From an uncultured Planctomycetota bacterium (GTDB lineage Bacteria; Planctomycetota; Phycisphaerae; UBA1845; UTPLA1): 64,000 nt of DNA. Below the pieces are notes generated by a model. That model saw only the letters and a list, made by a program, of their open reading frames with translations. It had not been told where the DNA came from and searched no databases. The stretch is from assembly GCA_900696465.1 (NCBI GenBank), contig CAADGE010000022.1, forward strand, positions 281,112 to 345,111. The letters are read 5' to 3'. The position numbers and the translations under genes were made by a program. Positions within the stretch are counted from its first letter, which is position 1, and each line of letters starts with the position of its first letter. Of the stretch, positions 18,730 to 31,210 are shown piece by piece.

Positions 18730-22361
<3,632 letters not shown>

Positions 22362-22446
22362 TGAGGGCAGTGCTATGGGTTCGTAGTTCGCTCGGTGTAA
22401 CTGTCAATCCTGGAAACCGATGGATTGCAATCCGTCGGCCTGCTTG

Positions 22447-22725
22447 TTAACCAGATGTCAATCCCGTCAATTGCTTTTCCACGTCATCCGGCGTCAGGTT
22501 CTCGCCGGCATTGAGTCGGCGAACGATCTCATCAATGCGCTGCTTGCCTTCTTCCTTTCGGGCATCGCTCAGAAAGCCGTCAAAGAAGTGCTCGCCGGAC
22601 ATCGCCCGGTTGATTTCGAATTCCTTGTTGTGTTCGTCGAGTTCGGTAAAGTAAACAACGCGGAATTGCCGTCCGTAGTCGGACTCGCGGTAGATTTCGA
22701 ACATCGTACGGTCGCTGACGGCCAC
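22447..22725 (-). CDS. Small conserved-looking protein, function unknown
   Basis: A 92-residue soluble protein just upstream of carB on the same strand. GTG 22725 has AAGGAG 11 bases upstream; ATG 22704 (MFEIYRESDYGRQF) is an alternative. It has an aromatic, beta-like N-terminal half (RVVYFTELDEHNKEFEINRA) and a helical C-terminal half (EEGKQRIDEIVRRLNAGE). No known domain is recognised. Codon use and composition match the neighbours, which supports it as a real gene. Confidence 0.6.
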   Translation of the reverse strand: MAVSDRTMFEIYRESDYGRQFRVVYFTELDEHNKEFEINRAMSGEHFFDGFLSDARKEEGKQRIDEIVRRLNAGENLTPDDVEKQLTGLTSG

Positions 22726-22829
22726 GAAAGTGCGTGCTCCTTCCCGATCCTACCAACGTGCTGACTGCCCGATCATCAGGATGATAACGGCACGCGCTGT
22801 GACCGAAAAGGGTTCGCATCGGCCGATCG

Positions 22830-24209
22830 TCATTTTTCTTGATCGTGCACGTCGCTTTCTGCATCGTGGGCGCCTGTCTTCCAGAAGTCGCCCGGTGTGT
22901 GAATCTGCCGGCGCTCATCGATCCGGCGAAGTCCCGCAGCGCTGAGGTAACCGACTTTGGCATCAAGAATGCGCCGTATGCCGCTGCTCTCAGCGGACCA
23001 CGGGTAGGTTGTGAATTGAAGGATCGAGGCCATCGCCATCGCCGCGGCGAATCCGGCGGCGCGCTTCGGCGGGAGACGGCGATGAAGAAGATCGCCCATG
23101 AACCAGTAGGCCGCGGGAATCAGGAGCATGGTGTGGCCGGCCTCGCTCATGTGAATCAGCAGGAGAAAGGCCGTCAGCGGCGCCGTCCAGACCAGAAGCA
23201 TTGTGCACGCCGGGCGGGTTGCAGTCAGCGGCAGGATCGGGTGGCCGGCGGCGGCCGGTGCGGTCCACACACCGATCAGGCAGATCAGAAGTGGTAGACC
23301 GATCGTCCAGCCGACGATGGCGGTCAGCTTAACCGCGCTGCGTGCGAGCCCGTCGATCAGCCCCAGTCGAAAGATGCTGGTGTTCAGGATGACATCCAGC
23401 GTGTGGCGTAGGTCCGGGGTCACTGCCGGTTCGGCCGCGCGGCCGTACAACAGTCCGGTCACGACGAGAAGGACGAGTAGGCCCGCCACAAGGACCAGGG
23501 CTGCACCAATCCGTGTCCGCATCGGGTATTGCCATGCTGCCCAGATCAGCAACGGGCCGAGCCAGAGGAGCAGGTCCGGGCGAAACAGGAGTGCGACGGC
23601 GAGCAGTGCGGCGGCCTGAATGAGTGGGAGAGAACGCCTCGACGGGTGGCCTTCGCCGGTGTAGTGACCCGCCGCATGTCGAGCCCGTAGACAAAGCAGG
23701 GCGATCCAAAGGCCGACCGCACAGGCGAGGGAGTAGTTCAGGGCCGTCGTACCGAGAAACCAGACCAGCGGACAGACCCCGAACGCCAGGGCCGTCCACC
23801 ACGCAAGTCCTTCAGCGGCGTTCTGTTCACCGTGTAATTCTGCCGATCTTCGTGGTACGAGTGACCGCCGCAGTGCGAGGTAAAGCAATACCGGCGCTGC
23901 GACCGAAGCGAAGACTGACCATGTCTGATACGACGCATAGGGCGACAGGCCGAGACGAGCCAACAGCGTTCCCAGCGCGACCCAGAGCGGATATCCGGGG
24001 TGATGAACAGGGTACGCTGCCGGAAATCCGATCGCGGCGACGAACTCGTTTTCGTCGCCATGCACGGGGATCGGGTGGCCGAGCAGCGGCAATCGGGCCA
24101 TGAGCAGGATGGCCGCGAGCAGCACGACCCGGCGTGCCGGGCCTGCCGGCCACTTCCCGGTGCCGGTCGAGCTATGCGGGGTTTCGTTGGAAGACCTGTG
24201 AAACGACAT
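22830..24209 (-). CDS. GT-C-type membrane protein (glycosyltransferase-like)
   Basis: A 459-residue polytopic membrane protein with roughly ten hydrophobic helices. The first periplasmic loop holds an acidic motif, HGDENEFVAAIGFPAA, followed by HHPGYPLWVALGTLLARLG, the pattern seen in PMT/ArnT-like and DUF2723 glycosyltransferases, where the Asp/Glu near helix 1 is catalytic. The remaining core (LACAVGLWIALLCLRARHA, LLLWLGPLLIWAAW) fits this class. The C-terminus is hydrophilic. Donor would be a polyprenyl-phosphate sugar; acceptor unknown. It is divergent from pfkA. Confidence 0.65.
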   Translation of the reverse strand: MSFHRSSNETPHSSTGTGKWPAGPARRVVLLAAILLMARLPLLGHPIPVHGDENEFVAAIGFPAAYPVHHPGYPLWVALGTLLARLGLSPYASYQTWSVFASVAAPVLLYLALRRSLVPRRSAELHGEQNAAEGLAWWTALAFGVCPLVWFLGTTALNYSLACAVGLWIALLCLRARHAAGHYTGEGHPSRRSLPLIQAAALLAVALLFRPDLLLWLGPLLIWAAWQYPMRTRIGAALVLVAGLLVLLVVTGLLYGRAAEPAVTPDLRHTLDVILNTSIFRLGLIDGLARSAVKLTAIVGWTIGLPLLICLIGVWTAPAAAGHPILPLTATRPACTMLLVWTAPLTAFLLLIHMSEAGHTMLLIPAAYWFMGDLLHRRLPPKRAAGFAAAMAMASILQFTTYPWSAESSGIRRILDAKVGYLSAAGLRRIDERRQIHTPGDFWKTGAHDAESDVHDQEK

Positions 24210-24336
24210 GATCCCTGCCTCGCCTGCCCTGCGAGCAAGCGCACCGGTGCTCCGGCGTGAGTCGGTACGGTCACCTCAAACCGCTCGACGCAGTGTCCGG
24301 TGCGACGTAGAGTAAACGCAGCGCGGAGTTTACACG

Positions 24337-25440
24337 ATGGATGCCAAAGCGATCAGGCGGATCGGAATCCTCACCGGCGGAGGCGATTGTCCGGGAATCA
24401 ACGCAGTCATTCGCGCCGTATCCAAGACGGCGATGTACGACCACGGCTGGGAATGTTTCGGCATCGAGGACGGGTTTCTCGGGCTGATCGAGAATCGGAT
24501 TCACCCACTGCACTCGGCGGATGTCAGCAACATCCTCACGCGCGGCGGGACGATCCTCGGCACCTCGAACAAGGCCAACCCGGCGCGATTCGCGGTCGGC
24601 ACGAACAAGCTCGGTGAACCCATCTTCGAGGACGTGCGCGAAAAGGCCGCGGCCCATTATCACGAACACGGTCTTGATGCCCTCGTGGTCATCGGCGGCG
24701 ACGGCACGATGAGCTGCGCTGCGGGAATGATACCGCTCGGCGTGCGATGCGTCGGCGTGCCCAAGACGATCGACAACGACCTGATGCACACCCACATCAC
24801 CTTCGGCTTCACGACGGCCGTGGAAACGGGTACCGAGGCGATCGACCGAGTCCACACGACGGCCGCCAGCCACCATCGCATCATGGTTGTCGAACTGATG
24901 GGGCGAAATGCCGGCTGGCTGACACTGTTCGTCGGCATGGCCAGCGGCGCAGACGCAATCCTGATTCCGGAAATCCCCTACGACATCGGGCGGCTTTGCG
25001 AATTCTGCAAGGCCCGCAAGGCCGAGGGCAAGCGGAGCACGATTGTCGCCGTCGCGGAAGGCGCCCGCCCGATCGGCGGCGACCAGTTTGTCCAGCAGAC
25101 CATTGCGGACAGTCCGGACCCGGTTCGCCTCGGCGGCATCGCGCCAGTTCTCGCCCGGCAACTCGAAATGTGCAGCCACATGGAAGCTCGTTCGGTCATC
25201 CTCGGGCACGTCCTTCGCGGAGGCAGCCCGTCGGGGATGGACCGCATCCTCGCCACGCGTTTCGGTCACAAGGCGGCAGATCTGCTGGCGGCAGGGCGCT
25301 TCAACGAGCTCGTGGTCGTGCAGCACGGCGCGCTGACCAGCGTTCCGATCACCGATGTGGCTGAAAAGCAGCGGCTCGTTCCCGTGGAGGATGATCTCGT
25401 CCGCGCGGCCCGCGCCGTCGGTACCAGTTTTGGAGATTAG
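24337..25440 (+). CDS. pfkA: 6-phosphofructokinase
   Basis: Phosphorylates fructose 6-phosphate in glycolysis. The 367-residue protein has GILTGGGDCPGINAVIRA at the N-terminus, the substrate motif TIDNDL with catalytic Asp, and VELMGRNAGWLTLFVG. The two donor-specificity positions are mixed: GGDG (Gly as in ATP enzymes) and PKTIDND (Lys as in PPi enzymes). In known families that combination is found in ATP-dependent enzymes of the plant/trypanosome-like group, so ATP is the better guess. ATG 24337 has GCGGAG upstream. A paired hairpin with the convergent prsA-like gene follows the stop. Confidence 0.93.
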   Translation: MDAKAIRRIGILTGGGDCPGINAVIRAVSKTAMYDHGWECFGIEDGFLGLIENRIHPLHSADVSNILTRGGTILGTSNKANPARFAVGTNKLGEPIFEDVREKAAAHYHEHGLDALVVIGGDGTMSCAAGMIPLGVRCVGVPKTIDNDLMHTHITFGFTTAVETGTEAIDRVHTTAASHHRIMVVELMGRNAGWLTLFVGMASGADAILIPEIPYDIGRLCEFCKARKAEGKRSTIVAVAEGARPIGGDQFVQQTIADSPDPVRLGGIAPVLARQLEMCSHMEARSVILGHVLRGGSPSGMDRILATRFGHKAADLLAAGRFNELVVVQHGALTSVPITDVAEKQRLVPVEDDLVRAARAVGTSFGD

Positions 25441-25445
25441 CGCAC

Positions 25446-25485
25446 GTCGCGAATTCCGCACGAACTTCCTTCGTGCTATCGCGAC
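25446..25485. terminator. Shared convergent hairpin between pfkA and the prsA-like gene
   Basis: Two nested stems: GTCGCGA (25446-25452) with TCGCGAC (25479-25485), and GCACGAA (25458-25464) with TTCGTGC (25470-25476), loop CTTCC. It overlaps the stop codon of the minus-strand gene. No long T-run follows on either strand, so termination is plausible, not certain. Confidence 0.5.
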
Positions 25486-26615
25486 TGAAGCGGCGGCCCG
25501 ATGATCTCGCCCTTCTTCAGCCGTTCCTCGTATTGCTTCTTGAGCACGGGGTCGTTGATCAGCAGCTTGCTGCGCGTCAGCAACTGCTCACCCAGCGCCT
25601 GCATTTCCTGAGCGATCAATCGGGCATGCAGGGCCTTTTCCAGTTCCGCCCGGACGGAGTCCATGCTCACGTCGTCAGCGGGGATGAAACGCTCGACCTT
25701 GAGAACATGAAAACTGCCCTCGGCCTCGAAAAGACTCGAGACCTGGCCGGCAGAAAGTTCAAACGCCACTTTCGCGAAAATGGGTGGCACGGTGGGGTCT
25801 TCCTCTCGTGCAATCGGTGGCATGAGTCCGCCCTTTTCGCGCGTGAGGATGTTTTCACTGAAATCGCGGACCAGCTTTTCAAAATCATCGCCCCGGTCGA
25901 TGCGCTCTTTCAGTGAAGGCCATGCACGCGGTGCGCCGAGCTGAATATGTCGTACTTCTACACGCGGGCCATGCTTGATCCGGTACTCGCGCTCGATCAT
26001 CTCCGGCAGGATTCGGACGTGGCCTTCGGCGATCTTCCGGAGATGGGCCTGTCGCCGGATGGCGATGTCCAGCTCCATGCGACTGATGCCGCGCGTGCGA
26101 AGCCAGTCGGCGATGAGTTGCTCCTTGCGGGCCGGTGTCAGTTTGTCCTTGTCCTTTCCATTGAAGCGGTCGGCCTCGAGCGTCAGCTCGTATTCGTGTT
26201 CGATGTCCTCCGGCGTGATCGTGAGGTTCAATCGCCGGGCCTCCTGCTCTGCCAGACGCGCAAGAACGAGCTGCTGAAGCTGCAACAGCCCACGCGTCTC
26301 AATCAGCAGTGTGATCAGGTCACGTCGGGCGATTTCCTCGCCGTTCACCACGGCGACCGGTCGGCTGGGTGTACTCGATGATTCTGCCGCGGGCCGGTCG
26401 ACTTTCGATGTACCTGTCGACTCAGCGGCATCGTCCGAACCGGGAGTTGAGGGGCCATCGCCGGCGGCCATCCGATCGCGGACCGAAGAGGCACTTGATC
26501 CTCCCGTCTCGCAGGCCGATAGCATGCTCAGGAAGATTGAAAGCCCGACGATGACGACTCGTCCCGGCTTGATGTTGCCACTTCGGTCCCACGTCATTCG
26601 AATTGCCTTTCTCAT
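25476..26615 (-). CDS. Peptidyl-prolyl isomerase foldase lipoprotein (SurA/PrsA-like)
   Basis: A 379-residue exported chaperone/foldase. A signal peptide ends in a lipobox (SIFLSMLSACETGG, Cys near residue 35), then a Ser/Pro-rich spacer. The N-terminal SurA-like helical domain starts at VAVVNGEEIARRDLITLLI, and a parvulin rotamase domain follows (VEVRHIQLGAP, GDDFEKLVRDFSE, KGGLMPPIAREE, VAFELSAGQVSSLFEAEGSF). It is the last of four overlapping genes (pabB-pabC-nif3-this gene): its ATG overlaps the nif3 stop by four bases. The link to folate genes is probably only operon packing. Confidence 0.88.
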   Translation of the reverse strand: MRKAIRMTWDRSGNIKPGRVVIVGLSIFLSMLSACETGGSSASSVRDRMAAGDGPSTPGSDDAAESTGTSKVDRPAAESSSTPSRPVAVVNGEEIARRDLITLLIETRGLLQLQQLVLARLAEQEARRLNLTITPEDIEHEYELTLEADRFNGKDKDKLTPARKEQLIADWLRTRGISRMELDIAIRRQAHLRKIAEGHVRILPEMIEREYRIKHGPRVEVRHIQLGAPRAWPSLKERIDRGDDFEKLVRDFSENILTREKGGLMPPIAREEDPTVPPIFAKVAFELSAGQVSSLFEAEGSFHVLKVERFIPADDVSMDSVRAELEKALHARLIAQEMQALGEQLLTRSKLLINDPVLKKQYEERLKKGEIIGPPLQSR

Positions 26616-27844
26616 ACCGGTTGAAACGGATCGACATCCCGACGGCTCACCACGACGGAAACGCCGGGCAGCAGTGCACGCAAACGACTCGACAGAGGCG
26701 TGAGCGCTGGTCGCTCGCTGGCCCAGTGGCCCAGCGCGATGGCACTGGCCCCAGAGCGGAGATACGCCAGGGCATCATGGTGGCGGATTTCTCCGGTGAT
26801 GACCACGTCGCCGGGTCCGCAGGGACGATCAGGTATCTCGAACGGCAGTGATCCGGCTGCGCCGACGCAAACAAGCGCATGCCCAAGTCGTGGGGCTGTC
26901 ATGCGTCGGCTTCCCGTCGTTCTGTGTGTCCTCGCCCCATCGAGAATCATGACGTTCCTCGCCCCGGTCTTTCTCGCCAGCCATCGCGCCAGAGCGCGAA
27001 GCGTCATCGGTCGTGCGAACCGACCGATCCGGCCCTGCCCGAGCTGCCGGTCGGGATGCCCTTGCAGCGGATAGATATCAAAGGCCGGCTCCTCATATGG
27101 GTGTGCCTTGCGCATCGCGGCTACGACGGCATCGAGCTTGTTCAACGGTACGACGAGTTCGATGCGTATCTCTTCAACGTGTTCCAAACGTCCTCTGCGG
27201 CCCACGGCCGGATTGGTTGCGTCCGTTCCGAAAAAGGTTCCCTGCCCGCGAACGCGGTAGCTGCATTTCTCATAATCGCCGATCCGCCCGGCGCCTGCCG
27301 CGAACATCGCTTCGGCGACGACGGAGACTTTCTCAACGGGAACAAAGGTCACGAGCTTCACCTCTTTGGAGGCACGACGAGCGGCTTCGAACGGCCGCAC
27401 GTCTTTCAGACCGCAGAGGGCGGCGATGGTGTCATTCGTGCCGCCCGGCGCGCAATCCAATGCCGTGTGCGGCGAATAAATGGCGATCCCGCAGGTTAGT
27501 GCTGCCGACGCCAGTCCTTCGGTCGAACCGTGGTGAGCGACGAAAGACTTGATCGGGCGGAAGATCGGCGGGTGGTACGACACGATGGCGTCGGCCCGAC
27601 CGAGAACGGCCTCCTCGAGCACGGCGCCGGTCAGGTCCGTCGTGAGCAGCAATCGTCGCAACGGCAGTTTTCGGTCACCGGCGAGCAGGCCAACGTTGTC
27701 CCATTCAGCGGCCGCCCAGGTCGGCGTGATCTGTTCCATCGCGTCGCAAAGAGCCGCGATGGTCAGCAAACGGGCGCGTGCACTGCGCACCGCCCCCTTG
27801 CCGCTGCCGCGTGAGACTCTTGCGTTTCGACGACTCTTACTCAC
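26612..27844 (-). CDS. Nif3-like dinuclear metal-centre protein
   Basis: A 410-residue member of the Nif3/YbgI family (DUF34), hexameric proteins with a two-metal site; the biochemical role is not established. Metal-site segments are visible: AEWDNVGLLAG, VSYHPPIF (His pair region), YSPHTALDCAPGGTND and ITGEIRHHDALAYL, with the ALGHWASERP end. The long middle insertion (VTFVPVEKVSVVAEAMFAAG to YEEPAFDIYPL) is the PII-like domain seen in long Nif3 proteins. It starts with GTG 27844 and overlaps the pabC end by eight bases, so it is translationally coupled. Confidence 0.9.
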   Translation of the reverse strand: MSKSRRNARVSRGSGKGAVRSARARLLTIAALCDAMEQITPTWAAAEWDNVGLLAGDRKLPLRRLLLTTDLTGAVLEEAVLGRADAIVSYHPPIFRPIKSFVAHHGSTEGLASAALTCGIAIYSPHTALDCAPGGTNDTIAALCGLKDVRPFEAARRASKEVKLVTFVPVEKVSVVAEAMFAAGAGRIGDYEKCSYRVRGQGTFFGTDATNPAVGRRGRLEHVEEIRIELVVPLNKLDAVVAAMRKAHPYEEPAFDIYPLQGHPDRQLGQGRIGRFARPMTLRALARWLARKTGARNVMILDGARTHRTTGSRRMTAPRLGHALVCVGAAGSLPFEIPDRPCGPGDVVITGEIRHHDALAYLRSGASAIALGHWASERPALTPLSSRLRALLPGVSVVVSRRDVDPFQPV

Positions 27845-28736
27845 CTGCCGGACACTCCTTCGATACGAGTTGCTGATACAACTCTGCGATCCGGCGCGTC
27901 ATGTCACCGACCGAACCATCGCCGACCATGTGCCGTTCGATCGAGGTCACCGGCATGATCTCCAGCACGCTGCCGGTCAAAAAGACTTCCTGCGCCGCCA
28001 GCAGCATCTCGATGTCGATTCGCTTCTCTTCGATCGGGATCGAGTTGGCCTGCGCCAGCTCGATCACGCAGCTTCGTACCACACCGGGAAGGATCGGCGT
28101 GTCCGTCGGCGGCGTGGCGATCTGCCCCTGCGAAACGATAAAGACGTTGCACACCGAGCCCTCGGCCAGGTAGTTCTCCGTCGTGAACCAGAGCGATTCA
28201 TTGCACTTACGGTCGGCGGCATCCTTCATCGCCAGGAGCCGCGGAAGGTAGGCAAGGGTCTTGTGTCCCGCCAGCGGATCGTACCGGCTCTGCTTGAAGG
28301 GACAGATACACACCCGCATGCCGCTGCGATAAAGCTCGGGAGGATATGCCTGCACCGGCGAAGCGGTAATCAGCACCGTCGGCGGCGGGCGATGTTCGAT
28401 TGGCTGACCCGGTCTCGGCACGTCACCGGGCGTGATCACCAGCCGAATGCGGGCATCGTGCAGCTTGTTCGCTTCCAGCACGGCATGAACACCCTGCCGC
28501 AGGTCGTCCTTCGACGAGGGTACCTGGGCTTCGATGGCCGCGGGCATCTGCAGTTCCAGTGTCGCCGCGGAGCGAAACAACCGGTCGAGGTGCTGATCGA
28601 ATCGCATCACCCTTCCGCGGTAGGCGCGCATCGTCTCGAACAGCCCGGCGCCGTGCGAAAAGCCCGCGTCGAAGACGGAGAGCGTGGCTTCCTGCGCCGG
28701 AACGATTCGGCCGTTGAGAAAGACGTACTCGGCCAT
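27837..28736 (-). CDS. pabC: Aminodeoxychorismate lyase (class IV aminotransferase fold)
   Basis: A PLP enzyme of the branched-chain aminotransferase/ADC lyase fold. In context it should convert 4-amino-4-deoxychorismate to p-aminobenzoate for folate. The PLP lysine is expected in YDPLAGHKTLAYLPRLLAM, and a conserved fold segment is SLWFTTENYLAEGSVCNVFI. The start at 28736 is fixed by GGAGGTG six bases upstream and by the TGATG overlap with the pabB stop. A D-amino-acid or branched-chain aminotransferase cannot be excluded from sequence alone, but the neighbour decides for pabC. Confidence 0.85.
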   Translation of the reverse strand: MAEYVFLNGRIVPAQEATLSVFDAGFSHGAGLFETMRAYRGRVMRFDQHLDRLFRSAATLELQMPAAIEAQVPSSKDDLRQGVHAVLEANKLHDARIRLVITPGDVPRPGQPIEHRPPPTVLITASPVQAYPPELYRSGMRVCICPFKQSRYDPLAGHKTLAYLPRLLAMKDAADRKCNESLWFTTENYLAEGSVCNVFIVSQGQIATPPTDTPILPGVVRSCVIELAQANSIPIEEKRIDIEMLLAAQEVFLTGSVLEIMPVTSIERHMVGDGSVGDMTRRIAELYQQLVSKECPAGE

Positions 28737-30232
28737 CACCGCACCTCCGCGGGACACGGCATTGCCGACCGATCAGGTGCCGTATCCATGGCAGTCGATT
28801 CCGGCATCAGCGCGGCCATCATGCCGGCGGCCTTGGCCTCCAGTTCAGCCAGCTCTTCTTCGGGCACGGAATCGGCGACGAGGCCGCTGCCCACGAAAAG
28901 CTCGGCGACCTGATCGGCGATCGTCAGCGTTCGAATCGCGAGGTTGAGTTGCAGATCACCGTCGAGTCCGAGGTAGCCGATCGCCCCGCAATAGGGGCCG
29001 CGCGGTCCGGGCTCCAGCTCGTTGATGATCTGCATGGCACGGACTTTGGGGGCGCCGGTGATTGAGCCGCCGGGAAAGGTTGCCCGGAGCAGGTCGATCG
29101 CGCCTGCTTCGGGGCGAAGCATGCCGGTGATGCTCGCCGTTCGATGCAGAACGGTGGGATGAAACTCAATGCAGCCGTCGTCGAGAACTCGCACGCTGCC
29201 GTACTCGCAGACCCGGCCCAGGTCGTTGCGTTCCAGGTCGATGATCATGTTCAACTCGGCACGGTCCTTCACACAGCCGGAAAGCTCTTCCGCCGCGAGC
29301 CGGTCCGCGTCGGCATCGCCGCCGCGCGGGCGCGTGCCCTTGATCGGCCGTGTCATCACGCGCCGCCCACGAAGACTGAGAAAGAGTTCTGGTGAAGAAG
29401 ACAAGATCGCTGCGCCGGGCATGTCGGGGCCGACAGACAAGTAGGCAGCGTAGATCGACGGATTCTTGCGGCAGAGCCGCTCATAGACCGCGATGGGTGC
29501 CTCGGCCACCGGTGCCTGATAGCCGCGGGCCAGGTTCACCTGAAACACATCGCCGGCGCGGATGTATTCGAGTACGCGCCGGACGCGCTCAAAATACAAA
29601 TCCTGCGAATATGCCCAATGACCGGCCGGGTGTACCTTCGCACGAACCGGCAGAAACGAATCGGGCACGGGAACCTGTTCGCACCGGTCGTCGACGTCAG
29701 AGTTTGCGACAAACGATTCCGCGATATCCAGTCGATCTGCGAGCGGTGGTCGATCGGCAGGGCGCAGGCGTGCCGGCAACTCGACACCGGCTACATGCCA
29801 TGCATTGCGCAGTCGATCGAAGACCACGACCGTGTCCACCAGCATCCACCGGGCCATCGGAAAACGGGACGTATGCGAAGGGTTGTGTCGGGCGGTTGGT
29901 TCGTTCCATCCGCCGCACTCGTAGGCCAGGTAGCCGATCCAGCCGCCGACGAACGGCAACTCCGGTGGCGAATCAAAGGAAGCGGCGGGACGCAATTGGT
30001 CTCGGAGGACACCGAAAATGTCTCGCTCGGATTCTTCCGCCGTGGAGATAATCCTGACTGCGTCCCATGCGTAGATCGAAAAACGGCCGAACGTCCGATC
30101 CTGGGCCACGGATTCGAGCATGACACCGTGCGGAGTGCCGGCGATCGCGCGACGCAGGGACGCGAGGTTACCGGGCGGTAGGATCGTCCGGGAAAGCCAG
30201 TGAATCGTGGAATCGGTGTGCATGCGGGTCAT
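28736..30232 (-). CDS. pabB: Aminodeoxychorismate synthase component I
   Basis: A 498-residue chorismate-using enzyme of the TrpE/PabB family. The C-terminal catalytic domain is complete: QDLYFERVRRVLEYIRAGDV, FQVNLARGY, SSSPELFLSLRGRRV, TRPIKGTRPRG, ELNMIIDLERNDLGRV, and the FPGGSITGAPKVRAM signature. The N-terminal domain holds a VGGWIGYLAYECGGW segment. The KGTRPRG motif fits PabB or TrpE; the immediately coupled lyase gene argues for PabB. No glutaminase subunit (PabA) is adjacent, so it must come from elsewhere, perhaps shared with TrpG. It heads a four-gene overlapping operon. Confidence 0.92.
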   Translation of the reverse strand: MTRMHTDSTIHWLSRTILPPGNLASLRRAIAGTPHGVMLESVAQDRTFGRFSIYAWDAVRIISTAEESERDIFGVLRDQLRPAASFDSPPELPFVGGWIGYLAYECGGWNEPTARHNPSHTSRFPMARWMLVDTVVVFDRLRNAWHVAGVELPARLRPADRPPLADRLDIAESFVANSDVDDRCEQVPVPDSFLPVRAKVHPAGHWAYSQDLYFERVRRVLEYIRAGDVFQVNLARGYQAPVAEAPIAVYERLCRKNPSIYAAYLSVGPDMPGAAILSSSPELFLSLRGRRVMTRPIKGTRPRGGDADADRLAAEELSGCVKDRAELNMIIDLERNDLGRVCEYGSVRVLDDGCIEFHPTVLHRTASITGMLRPEAGAIDLLRATFPGGSITGAPKVRAMQIINELEPGPRGPYCGAIGYLGLDGDLQLNLAIRTLTIADQVAELFVGSGLVADSVPEEELAELEAKAAGMMAALMPESTAMDTAPDRSAMPCPAEVR

Positions 30233-30350
30233 CGAAGACGGGCAGTATAGCCCTCATGTCCGCATTCATGCCATTGGCCCCCGGTATGGCTCGGCAGGGC
30301 GACCGCTTTCGGACGCGTGCGATCCCCTCAAATCCGCGAGTTCCCGGCGC

Positions 30351-30378
30351 TTGAGGGAGGTCGATCCGGCTGTATAAT
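30351..30378 (+). promoter_or_regulatory. Sigma-70-type promoter for the 30424 gene
   Basis: TTGAGG (30351-30356), a 16-base spacer and TATAAT (30373-30378), preceded by TG in the TGTATAAT form of an extended -10. It lies 45 bases before the ATG of the next gene. Confidence 0.75.
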
Positions 30379-30423
30379 TCAAATGGGTAGCCAGCCAGGG
30401 GGAGATTTGCCGAAGGTACGTCT

Positions 30424-30948
30424 ATGAACCAGGATCAGCACGATTCTTCCTCGGCGTATTCAACGCGCACGGTGACTCCCGGCGGGCAGACGGTCCTCTG
30501 GGTCATCGCCCTGCTGCTGGCCGTGATCGCGACAACGCTGCTCGTTCGACCGAGCGGCGTGTCGTTCGCACACCCGGCCTTCGCCGATTCGCCGATGACC
30601 GGCGCACGCGGCATCATGGCTTTTACCGGCCAGTTGGATAAGAACAGCTACGGCCTGTTCATGATCGACGTCGATGCGCGAACGCTTTGGATTTACCAGT
30701 ACCTGCCCGCGACGAGGCGGCTGAAGCTGGTGGCCACGCGCTCCTTTGATCACGATCGCTATCTGAAGAACTACAATAACGAAACGCCGACCGTCGAAGA
30801 GGTCAAAGGCATGCTCGACGACCAGCGACGGGTGCTCGATCGCATGGAGCGCGAGGGCGTCGCCGAAGATGACGAAGCACTGAGCATCAAGGTGCCCGGC
30901 CTTCCGGAAGGCAAGGCCGCCCGTGGTGTCGATGGAAAGACGCCGTAA
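30424..30948 (+). CDS. Membrane-anchored protein of unknown function
   Basis: A 174-residue protein with a short hydrophilic N-terminus, one hydrophobic helix (VLWVIALLLAVIATTLLV, about residues 25-42) and a soluble exported domain. The domain contains FTGQLDKNSYGLFMIDVDAR and TLWIYQYLPATRRLKLVATR, a small beta-rich pattern, then an acidic helical tail (EEVKGMLDDQRRVLDRMERE). No known family is recognised. GGGGGAG lies about 20 bases before the ATG and AAGG closer to it. It is divergent from the pabB operon and has its own strong promoter. Confidence 0.7.
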   Translation: MNQDQHDSSSAYSTRTVTPGGQTVLWVIALLLAVIATTLLVRPSGVSFAHPAFADSPMTGARGIMAFTGQLDKNSYGLFMIDVDARTLWIYQYLPATRRLKLVATRSFDHDRYLKNYNNETPTVEEVKGMLDDQRRVLDRMEREGVAEDDEALSIKVPGLPEGKAARGVDGKTP

Positions 30949-31019
30949 CGTCGTCACGACTCCACTCCGGCCATCCGCGATCATCGTAACACACGCACGT
31001 GTGGACGCAGGTCGATGGT

Positions 31020-31078
31020 ACCAGTGACGGGCGAGACGCCCGTACCACCCGGAAGCGGGCGAGATGCTCGTGCCACCG
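31020..31078 (-). repeat. Interspersed palindromic repeat, tandem pair
   Basis: Two copies lie back to back: ACGGGCGAGACGCCCGTACC and, after GGAAGC, GGGCGAGATGCTCGTGCCACC. The first is the exact inverse of the copy at 5640-5664 apart from one base in the core. It lies in the 262-base gap between two plus-strand genes, which shows no other feature. Confidence 0.65.
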
Positions 31079-31210
31079 GTAGAGGGCGAGGGGGCCCGGG
31101 AGAGGGAAGCACAAGCCAGGATTCAAACGTGCCGCGTCAAGGCGGCCATCGCGTCCATCCGGTTTGCGGGCAGGACGTCGGAGGCCCCATGGCGGCAGGA
31201 AGCAACAGCC

